Assembly: GCA_030064795.1 (NCBI GenBank)
Contig: JASJEI010000330.1
Span: 1-6,283, forward strand
Direction: 5' to 3'
Length of the DNA stretch: 6,283 nucleotides
From: Pleurocapsa sp. MO_226.B13
GTDB lineage: Bacteria; Cyanobacteriota; Cyanobacteriia; Cyanobacteriales; Xenococcaceae
Below, piece after piece: positions 1 through 4,796 of the stretch (positions are counted from its first letter, which is position 1; each line of letters begins with the position of its first letter). Both the position numbers and the translations under genes were made by a program. The notes beneath the pieces are model-generated. The model had not been told where the DNA came from, did no database searches, and saw only the letters and a list, made by a program, of their open reading frames with translations.

Positions 1-142
1 CCTGAAGTTGAATCATAACCATTAGAAATAAAGAGTTAAAAACGGTAGTGGATGCTACTTCTAAAAAAGTTTAATAAAATATTAAGGAATGCTGCTCATA
101 GAGGCACATTCGATTCAACATCTTTAAAGAGAATAAAATTAA

Positions 143-946
143 ATGGTAATTACAGCGATCTCAACCAGGCAACCGCCACAAGCACCTTCGACACCAGTTG
201 TGGCTCAACAAGCTTTAAGCGAATTAGTTCAATACTATCGAGAGTTGGCAGCATATCATCGCTCTTCGGCTGATTATCATCGACAACTACTAGAACAACA
301 TTCCCAAGATGCTGAAGTTGTCGAAAAGCAACTGGCAAGTATTGAAGCGATTTTACATCCTTTAACTACAAGTTCTGTCAACCAAGATGCTAATGGCAAA
401 CAGGTTAATAGAACGGGTCAAATTACATCATTAGAAGATACGGTATCTGAGGAAGATAAGGATATTCCAGTCGCTTCTGAAGAGATAACTGTCGAGCCAG
501 AAGAATCAAAGGTAAAAGAGATAACTACTGATGATAAGAAGCCTGAGACAAAAGCATCTAAATCAGTTACTCAAGGCTCGCGTAAGAATAGTGTTCAGAC
601 TAAGAGCGGCAGTTCCAAAGCTACAAAAGCTAAGAAGCCAACTAAGAAGAAGAATACTAACAAAACTAAAAAATCAACTAAGGCATTTTCATCTCGATTA
701 CCTTACTCTGAGAAATTAGCTTCTTGTGAAACTATTGTTGATGCCGTGGCCCTTTGTTTGCAGGAATATTATCCTAAAGTAATCAACACTCAAGATCTAG
801 TGAACTACTATTATCCAGAAGGACTAGAAGGGGAAACTAAGAAAAAAGCTTATGAGGCTTTTAGCAATTCCTTGAGTAAAGGTGCTGGCAAACAGGGTTG
901 GGTTAGGTCAAGTATTGGCAAGTATCGCTGGAAAGAGGGAAGTTAA
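143..946 (+). CDS. Hypothetical protein: helical N-terminus, Lys-rich linker, winged-helix-like C-terminal domain
   Basis: 267 residues; I do not recognise a named family. An in-frame TAA directly precedes the ATG, so this is the first possible start; AAAGAG lies about 10 bases upstream as a weak ribosome binding site. Three parts are visible. Residues 21-72 form a predicted amphipathic helix or coiled coil rich in Tyr, His, Gln and Glu (YYRELAAYHR, DYHRQLLEQH). Residues 95-182 are a disordered linker, first acidic (Glu/Asp, 98-131) and then very Lys/Ser/Thr-rich (KKPTKKKNTNKTKKSTK). Residues 187-265 form a compact domain (TIVDAVALCLQ, INTQDLVNYYYP, SKGAGKQGWVRSSIGKYRW). Its pattern of helices followed by a Gly/Trp-containing hairpin resembles HARE-HTH/winged-helix domains. 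The basic linker plus this domain suggests nucleic-acid binding. That is inference. It is the only plus-strand gene and converges on the mobilization unit. Confidence 0.82.
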   Translation: MVITAISTRQPPQAPSTPVVAQQALSELVQYYRELAAYHRSSADYHRQLLEQHSQDAEVVEKQLASIEAILHPLTTSSVNQDANGKQVNRTGQITSLEDTVSEEDKDIPVASEEITVEPEESKVKEITTDDKKPETKASKSVTQGSRKNSVQTKSGSSKATKAKKPTKKKNTNKTKKSTKAFSSRLPYSEKLASCETIVDAVALCLQEYYPKVINTQDLVNYYYPEGLEGETKKKAYEAFSNSLSKGAGKQGWVRSSIGKYRWKEGS

Positions 947-957
947 AGGTTTTAACC
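943..957. repeat. AT-rich dyad at the stop codon of the 267-residue gene
   Basis: GTTAAA and TTTAAC are separated by three bases and span the TAA stop codon. The following bases (CCTGCC) contain no T-tract, so this is not a convincing intrinsic terminator. It may only be a weak transcript-end structure between convergent genes. Confidence 0.3.
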
Positions 958-1043
958 CTGCCCAACTTACGTTGATATGATATCGTAGTCTCGTGACATA
1001 GATGAATACTTGAATTTTACAATCAGCATTATTTTGGAGAATT

Positions 1044-1229
1044 TCAACAGTGAGGGCGGTTAATTAGTCTGATGGTCTGTGTTTTCTGCATCCAGGTTGC
1101 CTTTCGTTCCTGCTTCTGACCAATTTTATTGAACAACCAGTAAAATACATTCTTGGGTTGGGAATAGGGACAATAAATTAAAACTCGCCGTTGCTTGATG
1201 TTTACTATTCTTTGATACTTTACATTCAT
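1044..1229 (-). CDS. Possible small hypothetical protein (61 aa)
   Basis: An ATG-started frame of 61 residues ending in TGA. The product is basic and aromatic-rich (RRVLIYCPYSQPKNVFYWLF, then KIGQKQERKATW), with two Cys and no clear membrane segment or known motif. No good ribosome binding site is visible; only GAG lies a few bases before the ATG. It is the last open frame of the minus-strand stretch below the relaxase, 51 bases after the preceding 30-residue frame. Nothing else fills this interval, and the composition looks protein-like. It could equally be a gene remnant or chance. I do not recognise a family. Confidence 0.33.
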   Translation of the reverse strand: MNVKYQRIVNIKQRRVLIYCPYSQPKNVFYWLFNKIGQKQERKATWMQKTQTIRLINRPHC

Positions 1230-1280
1230 TACTCAGGTAAAAATATCTTTAATTTATGTCAAAGGTTAACATCAAATTTT

Positions 1281-1373
1281 CTATGGGGCTAGGTCAAAGA
1301 TAGGAATCTCCCCTCGTAACATCAGCGAGCGATAAATTTTGACTTCGCTCCTAGCGATGATAACCGACACCAT
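1281..1373 (-). CDS. Possible small ORF (30 aa) directly after the acidic ORF
   Basis: An ATG lies one base after the TGA of the 38-residue ORF, giving a 30-residue frame ending in TAG (begins MVSVIIARSEVKIYR, ends GEIPIFDLAP). The stop/start spacing would allow reinitiation by ribosomes finishing the upstream frame. There is no separate ribosome binding site and no recognisable motif. A frame this short can easily arise by chance. I list it because of the tight spacing and because no other coding explanation exists for the segment. Confidence 0.25.
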   Translation of the reverse strand: MVSVIIARSEVKIYRSLMLRGEIPIFDLAP

Positions 1374-1374
1374 C

Positions 1375-1491
1375 TCAAATCAGAGCAATGCGACTTGGAG
1401 AGGTGCTCTCGTACTCTTCTTCAGCTTCCAATTCTTCTATTAGGAACTGATCTTCGTAGAACCAATTTTCATAGACTGATAAATCTGTCAT
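1375..1491 (-). CDS. Small acidic protein (38 aa) downstream of the relaxase
   Basis: A 38-residue frame starting at ATG (1491-1489) and ending at TGA (1377-1375). The ribosome binding site is good: AGGA with 8 bases before the ATG. The product starts MTDLSVYENWFYEDQ and has a very acidic middle (IEELEAEEEYE): 11 Asp/Glu against a single Arg. Its composition and ribosome binding site argue for a real gene even though it is far below usual length cutoffs. It lies 138 bp after the relaxase stop on the same strand, so it may be the tail of the mob transcript. A small acidic protein could bind a basic partner such as a DNA-binding protein, but that is speculation; I do not recognise a family. Confidence 0.5.
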   Translation of the reverse strand: MTDLSVYENWFYEDQFLIEELEAEEEYESTSPSRIALI

Positions 1492-1523
1492 GGCAAACGT
1501 CCTGTTTAATGTTTATCTACCAT

Positions 1524-1537
1524 CTACCGAAAGGTAG
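1524..1537. repeat. Small hairpin CTACC-GAAA-GGTAG
   Basis: A perfect 5-bp stem with a GAAA loop on the plus strand (TTTC on the minus strand), between the relaxase stop and the acidic small ORF. It may mark RNA processing or weak termination after the relaxase. There is no strong T-tract on the minus strand. Confidence 0.3.
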
Positions 1538-1629
1538 TCAAAATTATTTTGCCCCGATAGAAACTGGAATCGAGACAGTACTTTGTATTTTGGGTAATCG
1601 AATGGCGCAACCAAAAGTTTCAACGTTGT

Positions 1630-2661
1630 TTACAGGTCAATTTCAAATCCTTGGGTTGGATGTTGGTTTTCTTTTGCCGTATCTTTTTTCTCTACCTGAA
1701 GTTGCTGCTCGCTAAAAACTCGGTCTAACATTGTCTGTATTCTACTTGGGACGTAATCTTGCGTTCTCGTTTGTGACCAGCTTACCTCCAGTCCTGGTGT
1801 CAGCTCAATCTTTTGGTTCTGATTTACCCGAGCGACTACAGCCCAATCCTGTTTTGGATCGTAATTTATCCGATGCTTTATCAATTGAGGAAAGCTAGCT
1901 TGGTGTAATTTGCAGCCTCTTACCTTAAATTCCTGTAGTCTATAGCTGATGCCTTTGACCGTTCCTGACTCTACTTTTAGCTTGGTATCAATTCCTAATT
2001 GCTGTAGCCTGGCTAGAAACGTTGTCAGGCTGGGGCGATCGCGACTTGCCAAGTCAATCCCAGCCTGAATTTTAACCGTGTAAGGTGCCGTCGGGTTTTT
2101 GATTCGCCGCTTGTCTTGGTACTCTTCTATCTCGCGCATCATCCGCTGTATCTGCCCTGCGGTAGAGGCTTTGTAGCTTCTCTCTTCTGAAGATGGCACT
2201 TGTATCAAACCGTGTTCTAACTCCTGTTGTCTCAGGATCTTCTCTAACCTCCTCTTGTCGTAGCCGTCATGAACCCGTTTCCCTTCATGACTGACCATAT
2301 TGACTAGGATGTGAAAGTGATCGTGTTCGTGAGTGCGATCGTGTTCTGGGTCATAGCGGTCATGCTTAACTACCAAATACTGATTATCGTCGTAACCCAA
2401 ACCGTTAATCACGGCTTGGGCAATATCTTCTATCGTCTGGTGTTTCAAATTAGCATCGCCAGGAGCAAACCCGATAGATATATGTTTAACTGGCTTTTTA
2501 GTGGTCGGTCTTTGCTCCGCACAGGCATTTAGTTCCCAAATCATAGTGCTGGAATCTGACCCAGCTAAATTAGTATTGATAATTTCTGGTGTCTTACTAG
2601 GATCTAATAGATAATTGACCAATCCTCGAAAGTCTGTACCTGTAGTAATATTGCCGATCAC
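1630..2661 (-). CDS. mobA: MobA/VirD2-family relaxase (mobilization nuclease)
   Basis: Relaxases nick one strand at oriT, stay covalently attached to the 5' end through a tyrosine, and lead the strand into the recipient. This 343-residue product shows the family pattern: Tyr17 in LVNYLL (motif I, probable catalytic Tyr), KHISIGF around residues 59-65 (motif II), and the metal-binding His cluster HEHDHFHILVN at 111-121 (motif III). Residues 200-262 hold a segment seen after the nuclease domain in many MOBP-type relaxases (FLARLQQLGID, VKGISYRLQ, KVRGCKLHQASF). No helicase or primase domain follows, so it is a short relaxase. The start is GTG, overlapping the mobC stop (GTGA), with AGGA six bases upstream; this indicates translational coupling. 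No type IV secretion genes are visible, so transfer would need a helper element. The exact MOB class needs a profile search. Confidence 0.93.
   Translation of the reverse strand: MIGNITTGTDFRGLVNYLLDPSKTPEIINTNLAGSDSSTMIWELNACAEQRPTTKKPVKHISIGFAPGDANLKHQTIEDIAQAVINGLGYDDNQYLVVKHDRYDPEHDRTHEHDHFHILVNMVSHEGKRVHDGYDKRRLEKILRQQELEHGLIQVPSSEERSYKASTAGQIQRMMREIEEYQDKRRIKNPTAPYTVKIQAGIDLASRDRPSLTTFLARLQQLGIDTKLKVESGTVKGISYRLQEFKVRGCKLHQASFPQLIKHRINYDPKQDWAVVARVNQNQKIELTPGLEVSWSQTRTQDYVPSRIQTMLDRVFSEQQLQVEKKDTAKENQHPTQGFEIDL
2035..2042. repeat. HIP1 octamer GCGATCGC
   Basis: A perfect copy of the cyanobacterial highly iterated palindrome, inside the relaxase gene. It is one of the reasons for assigning the window to a cyanobacterium. 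Confidence 0.85.
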
Positions 2662-3068
2662 TGTCGATCCTTTCCAATTAACAGTAGCCGAATTTGATTT
2701 AATTCCCGTGCTGTTCGCTCGGCGTAGGCTCGAATAGCGCTCAACTCATCTAGTAGAGGATAATTACTTGGTAAATGCTGTCCGTCCAATCTAGCAGTAT
2801 TAAATGCTTTGGCTATCTGGTTAATGTTGTTCCCTACCCGCTTTAGCTGTTCTCTCATCTCGCCCATAATGCGATAGGTGTGCCAGTTAACCTTGAAGAT
2901 TTGTTTCTTCTCCACTGGCTTATCTAAAGCACATCTGGTTATGTATTCAGTACGGGTGAGATTGAGCTGCTTTGCCTCGCGATCGATCCTAGCTAGATCG
3001 CTGGGATAGAACCTTAACAAAACTTGTTTGGTCTTGTATTCACCTTGTTCGTTGGGATAGTGAGTCAC
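2658..3068 (-). CDS. mobC: MobC-like relaxosome accessory protein
   Basis: MobC proteins bind near oriT and help the relaxase open the DNA strands. This 136-residue product has the two hallmarks. The N-terminal part (about 13-48: KTKQVLLRFYPSDLARIDRE, LTRTEYITRCAL) matches a ribbon-helix-helix DNA-binding fold. Residues 75-90 read LKRVGNNINQIAKAFN, the signature of plasmid mobilization MobC proteins (L..iGNNiNQiAr..N). A C-terminal helix (ELSAIRAYAERTARELNQIRLLL) probably mediates dimer or relaxase contact. The predicted start is GTG (3068-3066); no strong ribosome binding site is visible, so the exact start is less certain than the family. It overlaps the relaxase start by 4 bp. Palindromes immediately upstream are candidate binding sites for this protein, which may also autoregulate. 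Confidence 0.92.
   Translation of the reverse strand: MTHYPNEQGEYKTKQVLLRFYPSDLARIDREAKQLNLTRTEYITRCALDKPVEKKQIFKVNWHTYRIMGEMREQLKRVGNNINQIAKAFNTARLDGQHLPSNYPLLDELSAIRAYAERTARELNQIRLLLIGKDRQ
2668..2675 (-). promoter_or_regulatory. Ribosome binding site for mobA inside the mobC 3' end
   Basis: GGAAAGGA on the minus strand, with six bases between AGGA and the GTG start of the relaxase. It supports the GTG as the true start and lies within mobC, consistent with coupled translation. Confidence 0.75.
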
Positions 3069-3086
3069 AGCTTAAAACTCGTCACG

Positions 3087-3124
3087 ACTAAAATTTTAGT
3101 TTGGCAACAACTAAATTAGTTTGG
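3087..3124. promoter_or_regulatory. Tandem palindromes ending in TTGG beside mobC: candidate oriT or MobC operator
   Basis: ACTAAAATTTTAGT (3087-3100) is a perfect 14-bp palindrome, and ACTAAATTAGT (3110-3120) is the same ACTAA/TTAGT dyad around a single central A. Both are followed by TTGG, so the right halves repeat directly with a period of 20-21 bp, about two helical turns. CACGAC and TGCGAC flank the pair. Helically phased palindromes next to a ribbon-helix-helix mobC gene suggest an operator or relaxosome-binding site. This assignment is inference. Confidence 0.5.
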
Positions 3125-3243
3125 TGCGACTTAGATCACGCCTCAAGCTAATCTGTGCCAGTTAAATGACAAACCCGTAATTTTGGGTATTTCTTGTTCC
3201 CACCTAAGAACCACCCAAATCAAGCTAAAATTACTCTGGAAGC

Positions 3244-3303
3244 AGCAAGCTCAATTGTTTAAGTACCTTAGTACTAATTGTATATATGCTTGCACTGCTT
3301 GCT
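3244..3303. repeat. Nested inverted repeat with central TTAGTACTAA palindrome
   Basis: AGCAAGC (3244-3250) pairs with GCTTGCT (3297-3303) or GCTTGC (3288-3293). Inside lie CAATT/AATTG and two GTAC words; TTAGTACTAA (3268-3277) is a perfect 10-bp palindrome. TATATAT at 3281-3287 gives a possible -10 element for a minus-strand mobC transcript. The dyad could belong to oriT or to a regulator site. Confidence 0.4.
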
Positions 3304-3412
3304 ACCAAATATCTCTGACTCCATTGCAGCTTTACATTTGAAGCAAATACGATCTTATTAGATGATTGAATGAAAATTCATTGTCATTCTAAGATCCTTC
3401 TATGATATCTTC

Positions 3413-3512
3413 AGGGGTCTTCTAGAGCGATGTCTGAAAAAGAGCGAAAATGAGGCAAGGAAGTATTTATTTAAGTGGTTTATTGAGAAAAAATTATCAT
3501 AGACCCTTTTTT
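3413..3512 (+). other. Stem enclosing about 80 bases and ending in a T-tract (possible small RNA or terminator)
   Basis: AGGGGTCT (3413-3420) can pair with AGACCCTT (3501-3508) with one G-T wobble, and T6 covers 3507-3512. This is the pattern of a small plus-strand transcript closed by a long-range stem and ended by a T-run. The loop is large, the pairing modest, and no clear promoter precedes it, so it may be chance. Confidence 0.22.
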
Positions 3513-3513
3513 G

Positions 3514-3562
3514 AGCCACTCTAGATCTATTTTAGAAGTGCTTCAGACTAGCTCAAGTGGCT
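3514..3562. repeat. Inverted repeat AGCCACT / AGTGGCT
   Basis: Perfect 7-bp arms separated by 35 bases. GCTCAA occurs twice at the right arm (3551, 3566) and again at 3601, with TTGAGC at the left arm (3511). It lies in non-coding DNA; its role is unknown. Confidence 0.35.
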
Positions 3563-3660
3563 TTAGCTCAATTTGAATTATTTCACAGCATTGTCTTTAA
3601 GCTCAACGAAGACTTTAGTTGATGTTATTGAATATCACCTAAGTTAGAAGTGACGACTGC

Positions 3661-3697
3661 AAAAAAAATGTCCCACACTAGAATTAGCATGGGACAT
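3661..3697 (-). terminator. Intrinsic terminator for the 92-aa gene
   Basis: Read on the minus strand, ATGTCCCA pairs with TGGGACAT (arms 3690-3697 and 3668-3675, loop 14 bases) and runs into a T-tract complementary to A8 at 3661-3668. It lies 76 bases after the stop of the 92-residue gene, also minus strand, and isolates that gene from the mob region. Confidence 0.82.
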
Positions 3698-3699
3698 AG

Positions 3700-3743
3700 A
3701 GTAAACCTAATCTAGTAAATAAGCTATGAAACATCTGTTTACT
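3700..3743. repeat. Inverted repeat AGTAAAC / GTTTACT
   Basis: Perfect 7-bp arms (3700-3706 and 3737-3743) lie between the 92-residue gene and its terminator, in what would be the 3' untranslated region on the minus strand. It may form a second hairpin that protects the transcript end. Confidence 0.4.
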
Positions 3744-3773
3744 TAGGAAAGGGATTCGTAGTTGATAAATATG

Positions 3774-4052
3774 CTAATAGCAAGGTGATTGTAAAGCTTT
3801 AACGTATTGTGGCTTTAGTTGCCACATGACCAAACTCATTCGTCCTGCTCCTGCATAACTACAGGCATGAAGATGTTTACAGTTAAACTCAATCAAGTCA
3901 CCTGAATTGAGTTGATAAGAGGTACAGCTATTGGGGTCGTTATTACGACGACATAGACTGTAGCTGAAGTAGGCAATATTACCTAAGTTGAGCAGTCTTG
4001 CAGTAGGATTTGATTTATTACTTGGTTGTGCGATCGCATATTTTACAGTCAT
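3774..4052 (-). CDS. Hypothetical Cys-containing small protein (92 aa)
   Basis: A 92-residue product of no family I recognise. It holds five Cys (34, 43, 58, 64, 91), four of them within the segment CRRNNDPNSC...CKHLHAC, which could form disulfides or a small metal site. No membrane helix is clear. The ATG follows the upstream gene's terminator T-tract by only six bases (CTCTTC), leaving no room for a promoter and no ribosome binding site. The frame stays open back through the terminator hairpin to a TAA at 4113-4115, but contains no ATG, GTG or TTG there. A HIP1 octamer lies in codons 5-8. A terminator follows at 3661-3697. The gene may be read by leaky termination or as a leaderless message. 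Confidence 0.6.
   Translation of the reverse strand: MTVKYAIAQPSNKSNPTARLLNLGNIAYFSYSLCRRNNDPNSCTSYQLNSGDLIEFNCKHLHACSYAGAGRMSLVMWQLKPQYVKALQSPCY
4030..4037. repeat. HIP1 octamer GCGATCGC
   Basis: A second perfect copy of the cyanobacterial HIP1 palindrome, inside the start of the 92-residue gene. Confidence 0.85.
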
Positions 4053-4058
4053 GAAGAG

Positions 4059-4087
4059 AAAAAAAACTACCCAAGCTTGGGTAGTTT
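4059..4087 (-). terminator. Perfect 24-bp palindromic terminator of the 139-aa gene
   Basis: Positions 4064-4087 form a perfect palindrome centred on AAGCTT (outer arms AAACTACCC / GGGTAGTTT). On the minus strand it is followed by a T8 run (A-tract at 4059-4066). It lies about 40 bases after the stop of the 139-residue gene and directly abuts the start of the next gene on the same strand. Confidence 0.88.
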
Positions 4088-4129
4088 CTACTGAGGACAG
4101 TGCGTAACTGAGTTATCTATCCTCTAGAA

Positions 4130-4549
4130 TTAAGCAGCATTGCGTTTGTTCTTCCAATAGAAGAACTGGCGACTGAATGCTCTTTGTCTAGTACGTAGCT
4201 CCTGTTCGTTTTGAACAGGTCGCCACTGGCTGATAGCTTCGTCATAAATGGTGACATAAGCCATTGCTGAGGCATAAACTTGTTCGATTGGCATAGTGCT
4301 ATAGAAAGCCTTGTATTGTGCTTTGATAGCTTGATAGTCAGGCTTAACGCCAGTACGCTTAACGTCTGCAATAGCTGAATTAGTTAAGGTGAAGATCAAT
4401 TGATCTTTACTCAAAGGTTTAAACTGCACTGGTTTTGCAGGTGCAGTAGGCTGAGCAGGTACATAAGCTTGAGGCTGCATAGGCTGCGCGGGCGAATAAG
4501 CTTGGGTAGATTGTGCGTACTGAATGGGAATATAAGTTGCATTTTGCAT
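4130..4549 (-). CDS. Hypothetical protein with Pro/Gln-rich repeats at the N-terminus (139 aa)
   Basis: I do not recognise a family. Residues 1-46 are low-complexity, rich in Pro, Gln, Ala and Tyr, with the motif QAYxPAQP present twice (16-23 and 27-34); this part is probably disordered. Residues 47-139 look folded and mostly helical (LSKDQLIFTLTNSAIADVKR, DYQAIKAQYKAFYSTM, QVYASAMAYVTIYDEAI) and end in a basic, aromatic tail (RQRAFSRQFFYWKNKRN). The ATG is preceded by AAGG about 11 bases upstream and by GGTTAAATAACC, an imperfect palindrome touching the start. It has its own likely promoter (4704-4733), a long structured leader (4591-4659) and a strong terminator (4059-4087), so it appears to be a single-gene transcription unit. 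The tidy control signals argue that the gene is real. Confidence 0.75.
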   Translation of the reverse strand: MQNATYIPIQYAQSTQAYSPAQPMQPQAYVPAQPTAPAKPVQFKPLSKDQLIFTLTNSAIADVKRTGVKPDYQAIKAQYKAFYSTMPIEQVYASAMAYVTIYDEAISQWRPVQNEQELRTRQRAFSRQFFYWKNKRNAA

Positions 4550-4590
4550 GGTTATTTAACCTTATTTAAATGAAATTTTCACTCTATCCA

Positions 4591-4659
4591 GGCTCGACAG
4601 AGCCATAACCAACCCGACTAGGGTTGTGTCCATTACTAATCCCGCATTGGTTATGTCCA
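4591..4659 (-). promoter_or_regulatory. Structured leader upstream of the 139-aa gene
   Basis: Three elements are packed together: hairpin GGCTC-GACA-GAGCC (4591-4604); a perfect 9-bp inverted repeat CATAACCAA (4604-4612) with TTGGTTATG (4647-4655); and, overlapping its left arm, AACCC/GGGTT (4611-4615, 4621-4625). GGTTGTGTCCA (4622-4632) and GGTTATGTCCA (4649-4659) repeat directly with a 27-bp period. On the minus strand this lies between the likely promoter and the start codon, so it would be transcribed. It matches no riboswitch I know; regulator sites or a cis-acting RNA are both possible. Confidence 0.5.
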
Positions 4660-4703
4660 ACTATGTTTTGTTAACCGAAAAAATTAACCCAGGCAGCTCG
4701 AAC

Positions 4704-4733
4704 TATTTACACTTACCCTTCATCTAGTTTCAA
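4704..4733 (-). promoter_or_regulatory. Possible promoter of the 139-aa gene
   Basis: On the minus strand TTGAAA (4733-4728) and TAAATA (4709-4704) are separated by 18 bases. It lies after the terminator of the SLOG gene and about 155 bp before the start codon, the expected place for an independent promoter. The match to consensus is only moderate. Confidence 0.4.
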
Positions 4734-4746
4734 GCTACACAATAAT

Positions 4747-4779
4747 AAAAAAAATACCGCTCAGGTTAAGCAAGTATTT
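4747..4779 (-). terminator. Intrinsic terminator after the SLOG-family gene
   Basis: On the minus strand AAATAC pairs with GTATTT (4774-4779 with 4752-4757), continued past one bulged base by TGCT/AGCG, with a 7-base loop. It is followed by a T8 run (A-tract 4747-4754). It starts 17 bases after the SLOG stop codon and ends the right-hand operon. Confidence 0.8.
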
Positions 4780-4796
4780 CTTTATTACTCAAAGGT

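Larger units (their letters stand above)
3069..3660. other. Gene-free region upstream of mobC, likely holding oriT and mob control sites
   Basis: About 590 bp with stops in all frames I read and no recognisable RNA gene. It contains tandem palindromes beside mobC (3087-3124), a nested dyad (3244-3303), a short dyad AATGAA-AA-TTCATT (3369-3382), a stem closed over about 80 bases and followed by T6 (3413-3512), and an AGCCACT/AGTGGCT dyad (3514-3562). The short word GCTCAA recurs at 3249, 3551, 3566 and 3601, with an inverted copy at 3511. In mob modules of the order oriT-mobC-mobA, the origin of transfer sits in this position. I could not identify a nick site with confidence. Confidence 0.55.

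Noticed and set aside
52..273. 73-codon plus-strand frame beginning upstream of the 267-residue gene
   Set aside because: It overlaps the start of the better gene in another frame, has low-complexity Ser/Thr composition after residue 40, and matches nothing recognisable.
1395..1715. 106-codon plus-strand frame opposite the acidic small ORF and relaxase 3' end
   Set aside because: It is antisense to the relaxase end and to the ribosome-binding-site-bearing small ORF, with no motif of its own.
2311..2532. Hydrophobic plus-strand frame resembling a membrane peptide
   Set aside because: It is the antisense of the relaxase His-rich motif region; GTG/ATC-rich complement of His and Asp codons makes Val/Ile stretches by default.
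3125..3170. Possible relaxase nick site near AATCTGTGCC
   Set aside because: It resembles the MOBP-type ATCCTG core only loosely and no good inverted repeat sits directly before it.
3069..3660. CRISPR array or tRNA in the gene-free region
   Set aside because: The repeats are short dyads with irregular spacing, and no cloverleaf or T-loop sequence is visible.
4117..4371. 84-codon minus-strand frame within the 139-residue gene
   Set aside because: Same strand, different frame as a gene with clear promoter, repeats and terminator; the composition is not protein-like.
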